From contig CAMYPM010000022.1 in NCBI GenBank assembly GCA_947290775.1, positions 1-26,592 of the forward strand: a stretch of DNA of 26,592 nucleotides. The letters are read 5' to 3'. Position 1 is the first letter of the stretch. Every line of letters starts with the position of its first letter. The translations under genes were made by a program, and so were the position numbers. The notes beneath the pieces are model-generated. The model saw only the letters and a program-made list of their open reading frames with translations, was not told the DNA's origin and did not search any database. This stretch comes from an uncultured Bacteroidales bacterium. Lineage in GTDB: Bacteria; Bacteroidota; Bacteroidia; Bacteroidales; Porphyromonadaceae. Below are positions 1-5,988 of the stretch, one piece after another.

Positions 1-55
1 GTTCACCGGCAACGACTTGGGCAAAAAGCTGGTAGCTGCCGGCCCCGCCCTCTAA
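1..55 (+). CDS. C-terminal end of an unidentified upstream gene (partial)
   Basis: Reading from base 2, seventeen sense codons (FTGNDLGKKLVAAGPAL) run into a TAA at 53-55. A good intrinsic terminator follows 38 bases later, which supports this as a true gene end. The fragment is too short to name a family. The rest of the gene lies outside the window. Confidence 0.5.
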   Translation, partial: FTGNDLGKKLVAAGPAL

Positions 56-89
56 TTCGTATAGAGGCAGAAATATGAAACGATAAGAG

Positions 90-130
90 AAAGGCACAGA
101 TTTCTTTGCATAGGAAGTCTGTGTCTTTTT
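90..130 (+). terminator. Intrinsic terminator of the upstream gene
   Basis: Bases 93-104 pair with 114-125 in a 12-bp stem with two G-T wobbles and a 9-base loop, followed by TTTTT at 126-130. Its position shows that an upstream ATG at 106, inside the terminator loop, is not the start of the next gene. Confidence 0.8.
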
Positions 131-192
131 CATTTCCCATAGAGCATTATTTATCCAACCCGAATCATAACCCTATAAATCGATATACAAAT

Positions 193-1074
193 ATGAGCAA
201 GCTATTACAATGGGCACCGGTGCTACTACTGATGCCGCTATTCATAGCCGGCTGTGCCGGAGCAGAAACTGGACAAGAACAACAAAACTGGCAAACGGAA
301 AACCTAAAGGGGGCAGTCAAGTCCTATACCCAAAGTGTATACAAGGCAACAGAAAAGTTTGGGAAAATTGAGAAAGGCGAACAAGACAATATAACGCGTG
401 TCGTAGATAATAAAGATTTTGATAATATCATTGCAGCGTATAATGAGAATGGGGATTTAATAGAAAGAAGCATATATTATGCAGACAACACTCTTTTCTA
501 CAAAGAAAAATTCGTATACAATGATGAGGGGAAACAAATAGAAGGAGGCCAGTATGATGCAAATGGTACCCTTGAAGGAAAGACGAAGTTTCTATACGAT
601 GAAAAAGGAAATCTGATAGAAATAGACCACCACAAGTCAGATGGCTCTCTTAATGGGAAAATAATGTGTTCCTACGATGAGAAGGGAAATGAAATTGAGC
701 GCAACAGCTACCAATCAGACGGCTCTCTTGATTGGAAAACAGTGAGTGCCTACGATGATAATGGGAATAAAATCGAAAGTACCCATTACGAATCAGACGG
801 CTCCCTTGTTTGGAAAGAAAAGTATGTATACGATAAGAACGGGAATCGTATAGAAATGAGCATTAGTGACCAAGAAGGCGCAAATTTCAAAGGGAGGATT
901 GCATACGATGACAAAGGGAATCCAATTGAATGGAGTGGCCATGACTCAGAAGGCAACCCCTGGGAATGTAAATGCACCTATCAATATGACGAAAAGGGCA
1001 ATTGGACACAGATGGTGATATACCAAGATGGGACCCCAGTAAACATCGTTGAGCGCGAGTACACCTACTACTAA
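193..1074 (+). CDS. Lipoprotein with tandem YD/Rhs-like repeats
   Basis: This is a predicted lipoprotein of 293 residues. I start it at ATG 193 because the protein then opens with a signal peptide and lipobox (FIAGC, Cys21); the longer frame from 106 would begin inside a terminator hairpin. From about base 439 to the end the protein is a run of about eight repeats of 25-27 residues, each beginning Y-D/N-x-x-G-N. The phasing at the DNA level is regular: repeats begin at 439, 517, 595, 673, 751 and 829 (78-bp steps), then 904 and 985. YD repeats are the building block of Rhs/WapA-type beta-cage proteins, but here there is no Rhs core domain and no toxin end. The role is unknown; a surface or periplasmic binding scaffold is possible. 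No clear promoter was seen. A strong terminator follows at 1189. Confidence 0.8.
   Translation: MSKLLQWAPVLLLMPLFIAGCAGAETGQEQQNWQTENLKGAVKSYTQSVYKATEKFGKIEKGEQDNITRVVDNKDFDNIIAAYNENGDLIERSIYYADNTLFYKEKFVYNDEGKQIEGGQYDANGTLEGKTKFLYDEKGNLIEIDHHKSDGSLNGKIMCSYDEKGNEIERNSYQSDGSLDWKTVSAYDDNGNKIESTHYESDGSLVWKEKYVYDKNGNRIEMSISDQEGANFKGRIAYDDKGNPIEWSGHDSEGNPWECKCTYQYDEKGNWTQMVIYQDGTPVNIVEREYTYY
439..1065 (+). repeat. In-frame tandem repeats of about 78 bp inside the lipoprotein gene
   Basis: Repeats start at 439, 517, 595, 673, 751, 829, 904 and 985. The first five steps are exactly 78 bp, the later ones 75 and 81 bp, so frame is always kept. Units starting at 595, 673 and 751 are the most alike; they share the core SDGSL and the opening YDxxGN. 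Near-identical neighbouring units could expand or contract by recombination. Confidence 0.8.
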
Positions 1075-1188
1075 TCCCCACCCACCTATTCTTGCTTCGT
1101 AAGAGCACACCTTCAGTAGATCAGAAATGGAGAAGAGCGTTGGAGGAGATATAAGCGTAGGCATTTACAAATTGATTTTAATAACATG

Positions 1189-1224
1189 ACATAGAGGGGC
1201 ACGCTTCGCCCCTCTATGTTTTTA
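1189..1224 (+). terminator. Strong intrinsic terminator after the YD-repeat lipoprotein
   Basis: A perfect 12-bp stem (1189-1200 with 1208-1219), a 7-base loop and a run of T at 1219-1223. It ends the transcript of the gene at 193-1074. Confidence 0.9.
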
Positions 1225-1355
1225 TAGGGTACATGGCTACGGCTCTATTCATTGTACCTTTCGTTTGCCCGATTAGTAAAAGCAAACAGCAAGAGGTGCC
1301 TATGCCATCCGATGAACGAGAAGGTCACAACCCTAATGGGGTGCACACCGGGAAT

Positions 1356-1395
1356 GTCAAAAGAGAGATGGGCTGCGACACCTGCCGCAACCCAT
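1356..1395 (-). terminator. Probable terminator of the pepD transcript
   Basis: Bases 1368-1377 pair with 1386-1395 (ATGGGCTGCG with CGCAACCCAT, one mismatch). Read on the minus strand, the stem is followed by CTCTCTTTT. It lies 28 bases beyond the pepD stop. The remainder of 1075-1422 holds no convincing gene. Confidence 0.55.
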
Positions 1396-1422
1396 CTACA
1401 ATGTATGTCAAATAAATACTAA

Positions 1423-2880
1423 TTAGCGCTTGGGTATACTCTTCAGTATTTCAACCAAATGGCGCCAGAATAGATCTACCGTTTCTATTTCACAGCACTC
1501 GCGCGGGGAGTGTACATAGCGAAGTGTAGGACCAAATGAAACCATATCCAAGTTGGGGTACTTCGTAAGGAATAGTCCACACTCAAGCCCTGCATGAATA
1601 GCCAGCACTTGCGGCTCCTTATTGAACAGCCTCTTATAGGCATCGTTTACTACCTGCAGGATCTCTGAGTCGGGATTAGGTTCCCAACCGGGATATCCAT
1701 CGCGCACTTCTACCTTAGCACCGGCAAGCTCAAATACGCTCTTTACTAAGTTGCCCACATCTTCTTTGAGCGACTCCGAAGAGCTACGTTGGCTTGTCTC
1801 TACCTCTATTTCACCCGCTTTCTTCATTTTAATGGAAGCCAAGTTAGTTGAGGTTTCCACCAAGTCTTCCATGTCGTGACTCATACCCAATACCCCATGA
1901 GGCATAGCGTACAGCATACGCACGATACGCTCGGTACACTCATCGGTAATTACCTTGTCAGCCTTTTCAGCACTTTCGATAGTAACTTTTACATCGGGAT
2001 CTACCTTGCGCAATTCATGCTGCATATCGCCCTGCATTTGATTTACAATAGCAGTTAGTGCCTCTTTTTTATTGGCAGGAACAGCTACTACGGCATAGGC
2101 TTCGCGAGGTATCGCATTGTGTAAGTTGCCCCCATCGATAGCGATAAGGTTCAGCGGCATCTCACTCATAGCTCTGTAGAGTACACGAGTCAAGAGTTTA
2201 TTGGCATTACCCAAGCCAATATGGATCTCACCTCCGGAGTGTCCCCCCTTGAGTCCGTTGACGGTTATCTTGGCAAAGAATGAATTGCTATCTGCCTTCT
2301 TGGTATCGTAACTGATGATACCGGTAGTACCCATACCTCCTGCACAACCGATGAACATTTGCCCTTCATCTTCGCTGTCCAGATTCAAGAGAATGCTTCC
2401 CTTGATAAAACCGGGCTGAATACCGAAAGCGCCTGTCATACCGGTCTCTTCGTCTACGGTGAACAAGCATTCAATAGGACCATGCTCTACTGTATCGTCA
2501 TCCAATACAGCCAAAGCAGAAGCCACTCCGATACCGTCATCTGCACCCAGTGTAGTACCTGTAGCCTTAACCCAACCATCTTCTATGATTGTCCGGATAG
2601 GATCCTTTTCAAAGTCGTGATTCACATCACTATTCTTCTCGCAGACCATATCCACATGGCTCTGCAAAACTACTGTCTTACGATCCTCATACCCTTTAGT
2701 GGCAGCCTTGCGGATAACAATGTTACCGACATGATCTTCATCAAACTCCAAGTTACGCTCTTGCGCAAACTTACGCAAATAGGCTCTTATTTTCTCCTCT
2801 TTCTTGCTCGGACGAGGTACCTTAGTTATCTCATCGAAGAAACGCCATACACCAGCGGGCTTTAAGTCTGTAATCTTCAT
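1423..2880 (-). CDS. pepD: Aminoacyl-histidine dipeptidase (PepD-type, M20 family)
   Basis: A cytosolic zinc dipeptidase of 485 residues, the usual length for PepD (Xaa-His dipeptidase, also called cytosol non-specific dipeptidase). It cleaves unblocked dipeptides into free amino acids, the last step of peptide use. Motifs visible in order: QSHVDMVCE (His75, Asp77), GADDGIG (around Asp114), DEETGMTGA (Glu144/Glu145, catalytic base and ligand), HAGLECG near 430 and the final metal ligand His457 in HSPREC. A dimerisation insert lies between. The gene is divergent from the small envelope operon at 2948, and the two presumed promoters sit within about 25 bases of each other. A peptidase of this kind suits a peptide-fermenting anaerobe. 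No signal peptide is present. Confidence 0.95.
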   Translation of the reverse strand: MKITDLKPAGVWRFFDEITKVPRPSKKEEKIRAYLRKFAQERNLEFDEDHVGNIVIRKAATKGYEDRKTVVLQSHVDMVCEKNSDVNHDFEKDPIRTIIEDGWVKATGTTLGADDGIGVASALAVLDDDTVEHGPIECLFTVDEETGMTGAFGIQPGFIKGSILLNLDSEDEGQMFIGCAGGMGTTGIISYDTKKADSNSFFAKITVNGLKGGHSGGEIHIGLGNANKLLTRVLYRAMSEMPLNLIAIDGGNLHNAIPREAYAVVAVPANKKEALTAIVNQMQGDMQHELRKVDPDVKVTIESAEKADKVITDECTERIVRMLYAMPHGVLGMSHDMEDLVETSTNLASIKMKKAGEIEVETSQRSSSESLKEDVGNLVKSVFELAGAKVEVRDGYPGWEPNPDSEILQVVNDAYKRLFNKEPQVLAIHAGLECGLFLTKYPNLDMVSFGPTLRYVHSPRECCEIETVDLFWRHLVEILKSIPKR

Positions 2881-2923
2881 TTTTGTTATGTCTGTTTATC
2901 TATTAATATTTATACTTATGTAC

Positions 2924-2931
2924 TATCTTTG
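2924..2931 (+). promoter_or_regulatory. -7 promoter element for the 2948 operon
   Basis: TATCTTTG matches the Bacteroidetes -7 consensus TAnnTTTG. It lies 16 bases before ATG 2948, which implies a leader of only about ten bases. I could not place a clear -33 box. Confidence 0.5.
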
Positions 2932-2939
2932 CAACAGTG

Positions 2940-2947
2940 CAAATGTA
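2940..2947 (-). promoter_or_regulatory. -7 promoter element for pepD
   Basis: On the minus strand this reads TACATTTG, fitting TAnnTTTG. It would give pepD a leader of roughly 50 bases. It directly abuts the ATG of the divergent gene at 2948, so the two promoters overlap. Confidence 0.35.
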
Positions 2948-3169
2948 ATGAAAAGAAGTATGATTGTCATCATTTCGTTAGTAATAGTTGGTATCGCTGT
3001 TCTTTTGCTCTCCATTGGCATTCTAATCAAAAAGGATGGCAAGTTTCCGAGCGGTCACGTTGAAGATATTGAGGCGCTACGCAAGAAGGGCATTCAATGT
3101 GCCCACAAAGAGCTCAATGAAGCAGCTTTCCGCCCCAATCTAAAAGACCTAATTGAAGAAAATAAATAG
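2948..3169 (+). CDS. Small single-pass membrane protein
   Basis: A 73-residue protein. I start at ATG 2948 because the frame upstream overlaps pepD and lacks a plausible start. Residues about 4-27 form one hydrophobic membrane segment (IVIISLVIVGIAVLLLSIGI). A charged tail follows with the motif GKFPSGHVEDIEALRKKGIQCAH. Short proteins with this layout (one helix, then F-P-x-x-H-V and a G-I-x-C-A motif) are, from memory, common in Bacteroidales, where they are annotated as hypothetical or membrane proteins; the function is not known. It sits 15 bases before an OmpH-like lipoprotein gene and is surely co-transcribed with it, hinting at an envelope role. The tail could face either side of the membrane. 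Confidence 0.75.
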   Translation: MKRSMIVIISLVIVGIAVLLLSIGILIKKDGKFPSGHVEDIEALRKKGIQCAHKELNEAAFRPNLKDLIEENK

Positions 3170-3184
3170 TAATATAAATCACAA

Positions 3185-3820
3185 ATGAAGAAGTTCTTTC
3201 CACTTATCATCGCTTTGACAGCGCTTTCACTCACAGGATGCAACAATTCCCAAAAGGGAAGCAATACCTCCACAACCACACAAACAGAGCGGGACACACA
3301 GCAAGATACGCTTACCGCACAGAAGGCCGGTACACTCAAGATAGCATTTGTAGAGATGGACTCTGTACTGAATAACTACGAACAGTACAAAGAGATGAAC
3401 AGCAAGCTGGAAAAGCGCTCCATAGAGGGACGCAATCAGCTTCAAGCGAAGATAAATGCCATTCAGAAAGCCGGAGAAGCTTTTCAACAGAAACTACAGA
3501 GCGGTGGATTTGTCAATCAAACTGCGGCACAGATGGAGCAAGAGCGCATTATGAAGATGCAGCAAGATGCCCAGACTCTTGATCAAAGACTCTCAGAGCA
3601 ATATATCAAAGAGCAGGATGCGCTCAACGAAAAACTCTACAATACAATCAAAGAGGAAGTAGAAAAGATGAATAAGGAGTGGGGTTACGATCTTATCCTT
3701 TGCAATGTAAAAATGAGTGGATTGCTCTATGGCAACGCCAGTATGGATATAACCAAAGAGGTGACAGAGCAACTCAACAAAGCCTATGCAGCGGCCAAAA
3801 CTGAAGACAAAAAGAAATAA
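3185..3820 (+). CDS. OmpH/Skp-family lipoprotein
   Basis: A 211-residue predicted lipoprotein: signal peptide with lipobox LTGC (Cys19), a Ser/Thr/Gln-rich linker to about residue 50, then an OmpH/Skp domain. The domain opens with the typical beta strand IAFVEMDSVLNNY, continues as a long coiled coil rich in Gln, Glu and Lys (about 65-155), and ends with YDLILCN and a helix. Skp chaperones unfolded outer-membrane proteins in the periplasm; Bacteroidetes carry several paralogues. The lipid anchor is unusual compared with soluble E. coli Skp and would tether the chaperone to a membrane. It follows the small membrane protein by 15 bases and precedes the GYF-DUF805 gene by 24, so the three form one operon. 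Confidence 0.85.
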   Translation: MKKFFPLIIALTALSLTGCNNSQKGSNTSTTTQTERDTQQDTLTAQKAGTLKIAFVEMDSVLNNYEQYKEMNSKLEKRSIEGRNQLQAKINAIQKAGEAFQQKLQSGGFVNQTAAQMEQERIMKMQQDAQTLDQRLSEQYIKEQDALNEKLYNTIKEEVEKMNKEWGYDLILCNVKMSGLLYGNASMDITKEVTEQLNKAYAAAKTEDKKK

Positions 3821-3844
3821 AAAAGATACGCAACGACAAATATC

Positions 3845-4768
3845 ATGCAACCACTTTACTACGTGTATCAAGATGGTATAGAGAAAGGGCCTTTTACTTC
3901 AAAAGGCATTCGAGCCTTGGATCTCCGTCCCGGTACGATCATAAGTACCTCCCTCGATAGACAGAAGCGTTTCCCCTATACAGAGGAGAAGATTGACTTT
4001 AATGATCCCGAGGAAGACAATCGACTCTATTTCTTGGCAAAAGGGGGAATTAGCACCGCTTCCCAAACCATCGCCCAACTACAAGAGAATAGAGAGCAGC
4101 TTTGCGAGGCTGAATTTATATGGACTGAAGGAATGGAACAGTGGAAAGAGCTTGAATCTTTTCCCGAACTAAAGGCCCTTTTAAAGCCCTCTGAAAAAAT
4201 TCCGCCTATACCCCACAAGCGACCCGCTGCGCTCCCTCCCCTACCCCATTACAACAATGGAGGCTATAGCTCCGATACTTCGTATAGAGCCAACTATGCA
4301 CAAGGCACTCCGAGCGGAGCCACTACAAAAAGCTTGTGGGAGTATTTTTGGCAATGCATCAGTAAAAAGTACGTAGACTTTAATGGTCGTGCAGGACGTA
4401 AAGAGTACTGGTCTTTTTTCCTATTCAGCAACGTGGTAGGTGCTGCGGCTAGTATGATCAACGGCACCGGCTTCTTATGGAGAATCACAGACTCTGCCTT
4501 CTGCTCATTCGATGAAATATCTGTTTTTTCAAGCCTGCCTATACTCATCTCTTTAGTTCTGCTTCTCCCCTCAATAGCGGTAGGAGTAAGGCGATTGCAT
4601 GATACGAATAGAAGTGGCTGGTCTGGTGGATGCTTATTGGTCTTATACCCATTGTCGGAGTCATTATATTGCTCATTTACTTTATCCAAGAGGGGACTAT
4701 TGGACCGAATCAATACGGAGAGGACACACAAAGAAGGCAATAATTTTTCACTCATTCTATCACTATGA
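3845..4768 (+). CDS. GYF-like/DUF805 membrane protein, C-terminus frameshifted
   Basis: The N-terminal part (1-115) resembles a GYF_2 domain: YYVYQDGIEKGPF and later FIWTEGMEQWKELESFPEL. A Pro-rich linker follows (118-155), then a DUF805 integral membrane domain from about 163, with the signature DFNGRAGRKEYW and, near 250, VRRLHDTNRSGW. DUF805 normally continues SGWW followed by a last membrane helix and a tail such as GPNQYG. Here, straight after SGW, the frame changes. The expected tail (WMLIGLIPIVGVIILLIYF, then GTIGPNQYGED) is intact in another frame and ends at TAA 4741-4743. The cause is a tandem CTGGT at 4618-4627; removing one copy restores a 297-residue protein. As it stands, the product is 307 residues with a different end. 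It may be non-functional, phase-variable or a sequencing error. Last gene of the 2948 operon. Confidence 0.8.
   Translation: MQPLYYVYQDGIEKGPFTSKGIRALDLRPGTIISTSLDRQKRFPYTEEKIDFNDPEEDNRLYFLAKGGISTASQTIAQLQENREQLCEAEFIWTEGMEQWKELESFPELKALLKPSEKIPPIPHKRPAALPPLPHYNNGGYSSDTSYRANYAQGTPSGATTKSLWEYFWQCISKKYVDFNGRAGRKEYWSFFLFSNVVGAAASMINGTGFLWRITDSAFCSFDEISVFSSLPILISLVLLLPSIAVGVRRLHDTNRSGWSGGCLLVLYPLSESLYCSFTLSKRGLLDRINTERTHKEGNNFSLILSL
4618..4627 (+). repeat. Tandem CTGGT duplication causing a frameshift
   Basis: CTGGTCTGGT lies exactly where the DUF805 protein leaves its expected frame. With one copy, the codons read GGC TGG TGG ATG (G-W-W-M), the family sequence. Five bases is not a multiple of three, so the second copy shifts the frame. 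Confidence 0.85.
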
Positions 4769-4789
4769 AGTGACAAGAATAGTGATAGA
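4756..4789 (+). other. Perfect 11-bp inverted repeat after the DUF805 gene
   Basis: TCTATCACTAT (4756-4766) pairs with ATAGTGATAGA (4779-4789). No T-run follows on either strand, so it is not a canonical terminator. It may still end the 2948 operon or protect its 3' end. It sits between the ancestral DUF805 stop and the tRNA promoter. Confidence 0.45.
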
Positions 4790-4804
4790 TTAACAAAAAG
4801 TATG

Positions 4805-4812
4805 TACCTTTG
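4805..4812 (+). promoter_or_regulatory. -7 promoter element for the tRNA pair
   Basis: TACCTTTG fits TAnnTTTG and lies 32 bases before tRNA-Pro. A start of transcription near 4819 would give a short 5' leader to both tRNAs. Confidence 0.5.
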
Positions 4813-4844
4813 CCGGACCAAGGTGAGCGACTTGGCGTTCTTTT

Positions 4845-4919
4845 AGGGGTGTAGCGCAGTCCGGTTAGCGCGTCTGCTTTGGGAGCAGAAGGTCCGGGGT
4901 TCGAATCCCCGTACCCCTA
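4845..4919 (+). tRNA. tRNA-Pro (anticodon TGG)
   Basis: A full cloverleaf of 75 bases. The acceptor AGGGGTG pairs with TACCCCT, the anticodon stem is TCTGC/GCAGA with loop TTTGGGA (anticodon TGG, reading CCA), and the T arm is CGGGG TTCGAAT CCCCG. The discriminator is A; the CCA end is not encoded. It lies 18 bases before tRNA-Leu and shares its transcript. Confidence 0.95.
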
Positions 4920-4937
4920 CAAACGGACGAGGAACAG

Positions 4938-5019
4938 GCGGTCGTGGCGTAACTGGTAGCCGCGATAGACTTAGGATCTATTGCCGCAAGGCGTGGGGGT
5001 TCGAGTCCCCCCGACCGCA
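4938..5019 (+). tRNA. tRNA-Leu (anticodon TAG)
   Basis: An 82-base class II tRNA. The acceptor GCGGTCG pairs with CGACCGC, the anticodon stem is ATAGA/TCTAT with loop CTTAGGA (anticodon TAG, reading CTA), followed by a long variable arm (TGCCGCAAGGCGT) and T arm GGGGG TTCGAGT CCCCC. Discriminator A, CCA not encoded. Confidence 0.95.
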
Positions 5020-5021
5020 CG

Positions 5022-5058
5022 AAGGGAGCATCTGTAAGGTATGCTCCCTTTTCTTTTT
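5022..5058 (+). terminator. Intrinsic terminator of the tRNA operon
   Basis: AAGGGAGCAT (5022-5031) pairs perfectly with ATGCTCCCTT (5041-5050), followed by a T-rich tract broken by one C. It begins three bases after tRNA-Leu. Confidence 0.9.
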
Positions 5059-5060
5059 CT

Positions 5061-5384
5061 GATTATGCCGACTTTGTTTACTGCTTCACAGATACAGCCG
5101 ATGCCACCCAACTCGTTGTACGCACACAAGGTAGTACCCAACTAAAAGGGAGCCGGCTGAGCGTCATCATAGTCTACATCTCCCTTCACTTCTATCCTGT
5201 GGATGGGAGCGAACAATTAGGCAGACGGATTACGCAAGAATGGGCGGTGGATCTTCAGAATCTAACCCACAGCAAGAACGTAATGTCCCTGTTCTTTGAC
5301 GAGCAGTCAGGCGACTATTCTACGATTTATACTCAAGGCTTTACGCCAATGGTTACCTACACGCTATTCTTCTCTGCGCGGTAA
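5061..5384 (+). pseudogene. Start-less gene remnant downstream of the tRNAs
   Basis: A frame of 107 sense codons ends at TAA 5382-5384 and looks protein-like: DYADFVYCFTDTADATQLVV, then stretches such as VDLQNLTHSKNVMSLFFDEQ and GFTPMVTYTLFFSAR. It has no start codon near its beginning, which lies directly behind the tRNA terminator; the first ATG is at 5199. I read it as the 3' end of a decayed gene. I do not recognise the family. The rest of this gap (5385-5516) holds one inverted repeat, CAAAAGGTA TG TACCTTTTG (5411-5430), and no gene. Confidence 0.4.
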
Positions 5385-5410
5385 CCTGCGGAGTAGCAAG
5401 AGCCACCTGA

Positions 5411-5430
5411 CAAAAGGTATGTACCTTTTG
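5411..5430. repeat. Inverted repeat with 9-bp arms
   Basis: CAAAAGGTA and TACCTTTTG are perfect reverse complements separated by TG. It could be an operator or a tiny hairpin. It lies in the gene-free stretch between the remnant and the convergent secreted-protein gene. Confidence 0.35.
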
Positions 5431-5516
5431 CTTGATACCTATCCACAAACACCCCAGAAAATGGAGGGAAGCCCATCTTCTAAATTCTTTTTAAGTATGA
5501 TCCTTTAACACAGGAT

Positions 5517-5882
5517 TCATCCTATTCCCCTGCGGGATAGGCGGATGGGGAGGGTTTCGGGGGTATTCTCTATGCGGAGAGTGCCTTCAAGTTTATCGGC
5601 ACCGGCTATATAGGTGAGGGTGAGTTCGTACGAAGCGGCACGAAGAATAAGCTGTTGATCCGTTTGCTCAATTTGGTCTATATCTATGGATTGAGGCAGT
5701 ACATCGGGCAGGGATACTGTGGCGTGCCACTCCGCACCTCTACGCTCTAAGCGCAGTTCTACACGCATTTCAGCTCCCGCATAGGTAATATTCCCCTGCC
5801 AAATGCCCTCAAAGCACTGGGAAAAAGCGAATGTACAGCTCAGAAAGAGAGCGATTGCACACGCCAATAGCTTTACTTTCAC
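5517..5882 (-). CDS. Small secreted protein with a beta-rich domain
   Basis: A 121-residue protein with a signal peptide (KVKLLACAIALFLSCTFAFSQ) and a mature part of about 100 residues with alternating beta-strand character (GIWQGNITYAGAEMRVELRL, then LEGTLRIENTPETLPIRLSR). This resembles the short lipocalin-like or alpha/beta-hydrolase leader domains of Bacteroidetes, in which FEGxWxGxL precedes a strand, but no hydrolase follows, so I give no function. The start codon is GTG at 5880-5882. This GTG lies inside one copy of a 44-bp triplicated junction; the upstream copies contain two 15-residue mini-frames whose stops overlap the next start. In the ancestral single-copy state the start was probably an ATG overlapping the stop of the DUF4954 gene. 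Last gene of the argR operon. Confidence 0.7.
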   Translation of the reverse strand: MKVKLLACAIALFLSCTFAFSQCFEGIWQGNITYAGAEMRVELRLERRGAEWHATVSLPDVLPQSIDIDQIEQTDQQLILRAASYELTLTYIAGADKLEGTLRIENTPETLPIRLSRRGIG

Positions 5883-5988
5883 GACAATAAACGCTCTAAT
5901 GCAAACGCCAATAGCTTTACTTTCACGACAATAAACGCTCTAATGCACACGCCAATAGCCTTACTTTCATCACAATAAACGCTCTATG
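5857..5988 (-). repeat. Three tandem 44-bp copies of a stop/start junction
   Basis: Unit 1 is 5857-5900, unit 2 is 5901-5944, unit 3 is 5945-5988. Units 1 and 2 differ at one base; unit 3 differs from them at a few. Each unit holds, on the minus strand, the last codons of the DUF4954 gene (ERLL) and the first codons of the secreted protein gene (KVKLLA). As 44 is not a multiple of three, each unit changes frame. Unit 3 has the original TGATG stop/start overlap; units 1 and 2 have GTGA, where a GTG start overlaps a TGA stop. Confidence 0.9.

Noticed and set aside
106..192. Upstream start of the YD-repeat lipoprotein at ATG 106
   Set aside because: It lies inside a terminator hairpin loop and would bury the clear lipoprotein signal peptide that starts at 193.
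1233..1415. A 60-codon plus-strand frame between the YD-repeat lipoprotein and pepD
   Set aside because: It follows a strong terminator directly, has no promoter, no domain, and overlaps the probable pepD terminator hairpin.
5857..5988. CRISPR-like array
   Set aside because: The three 44-bp units are directly adjacent without spacers and are explained as copies of a gene junction.
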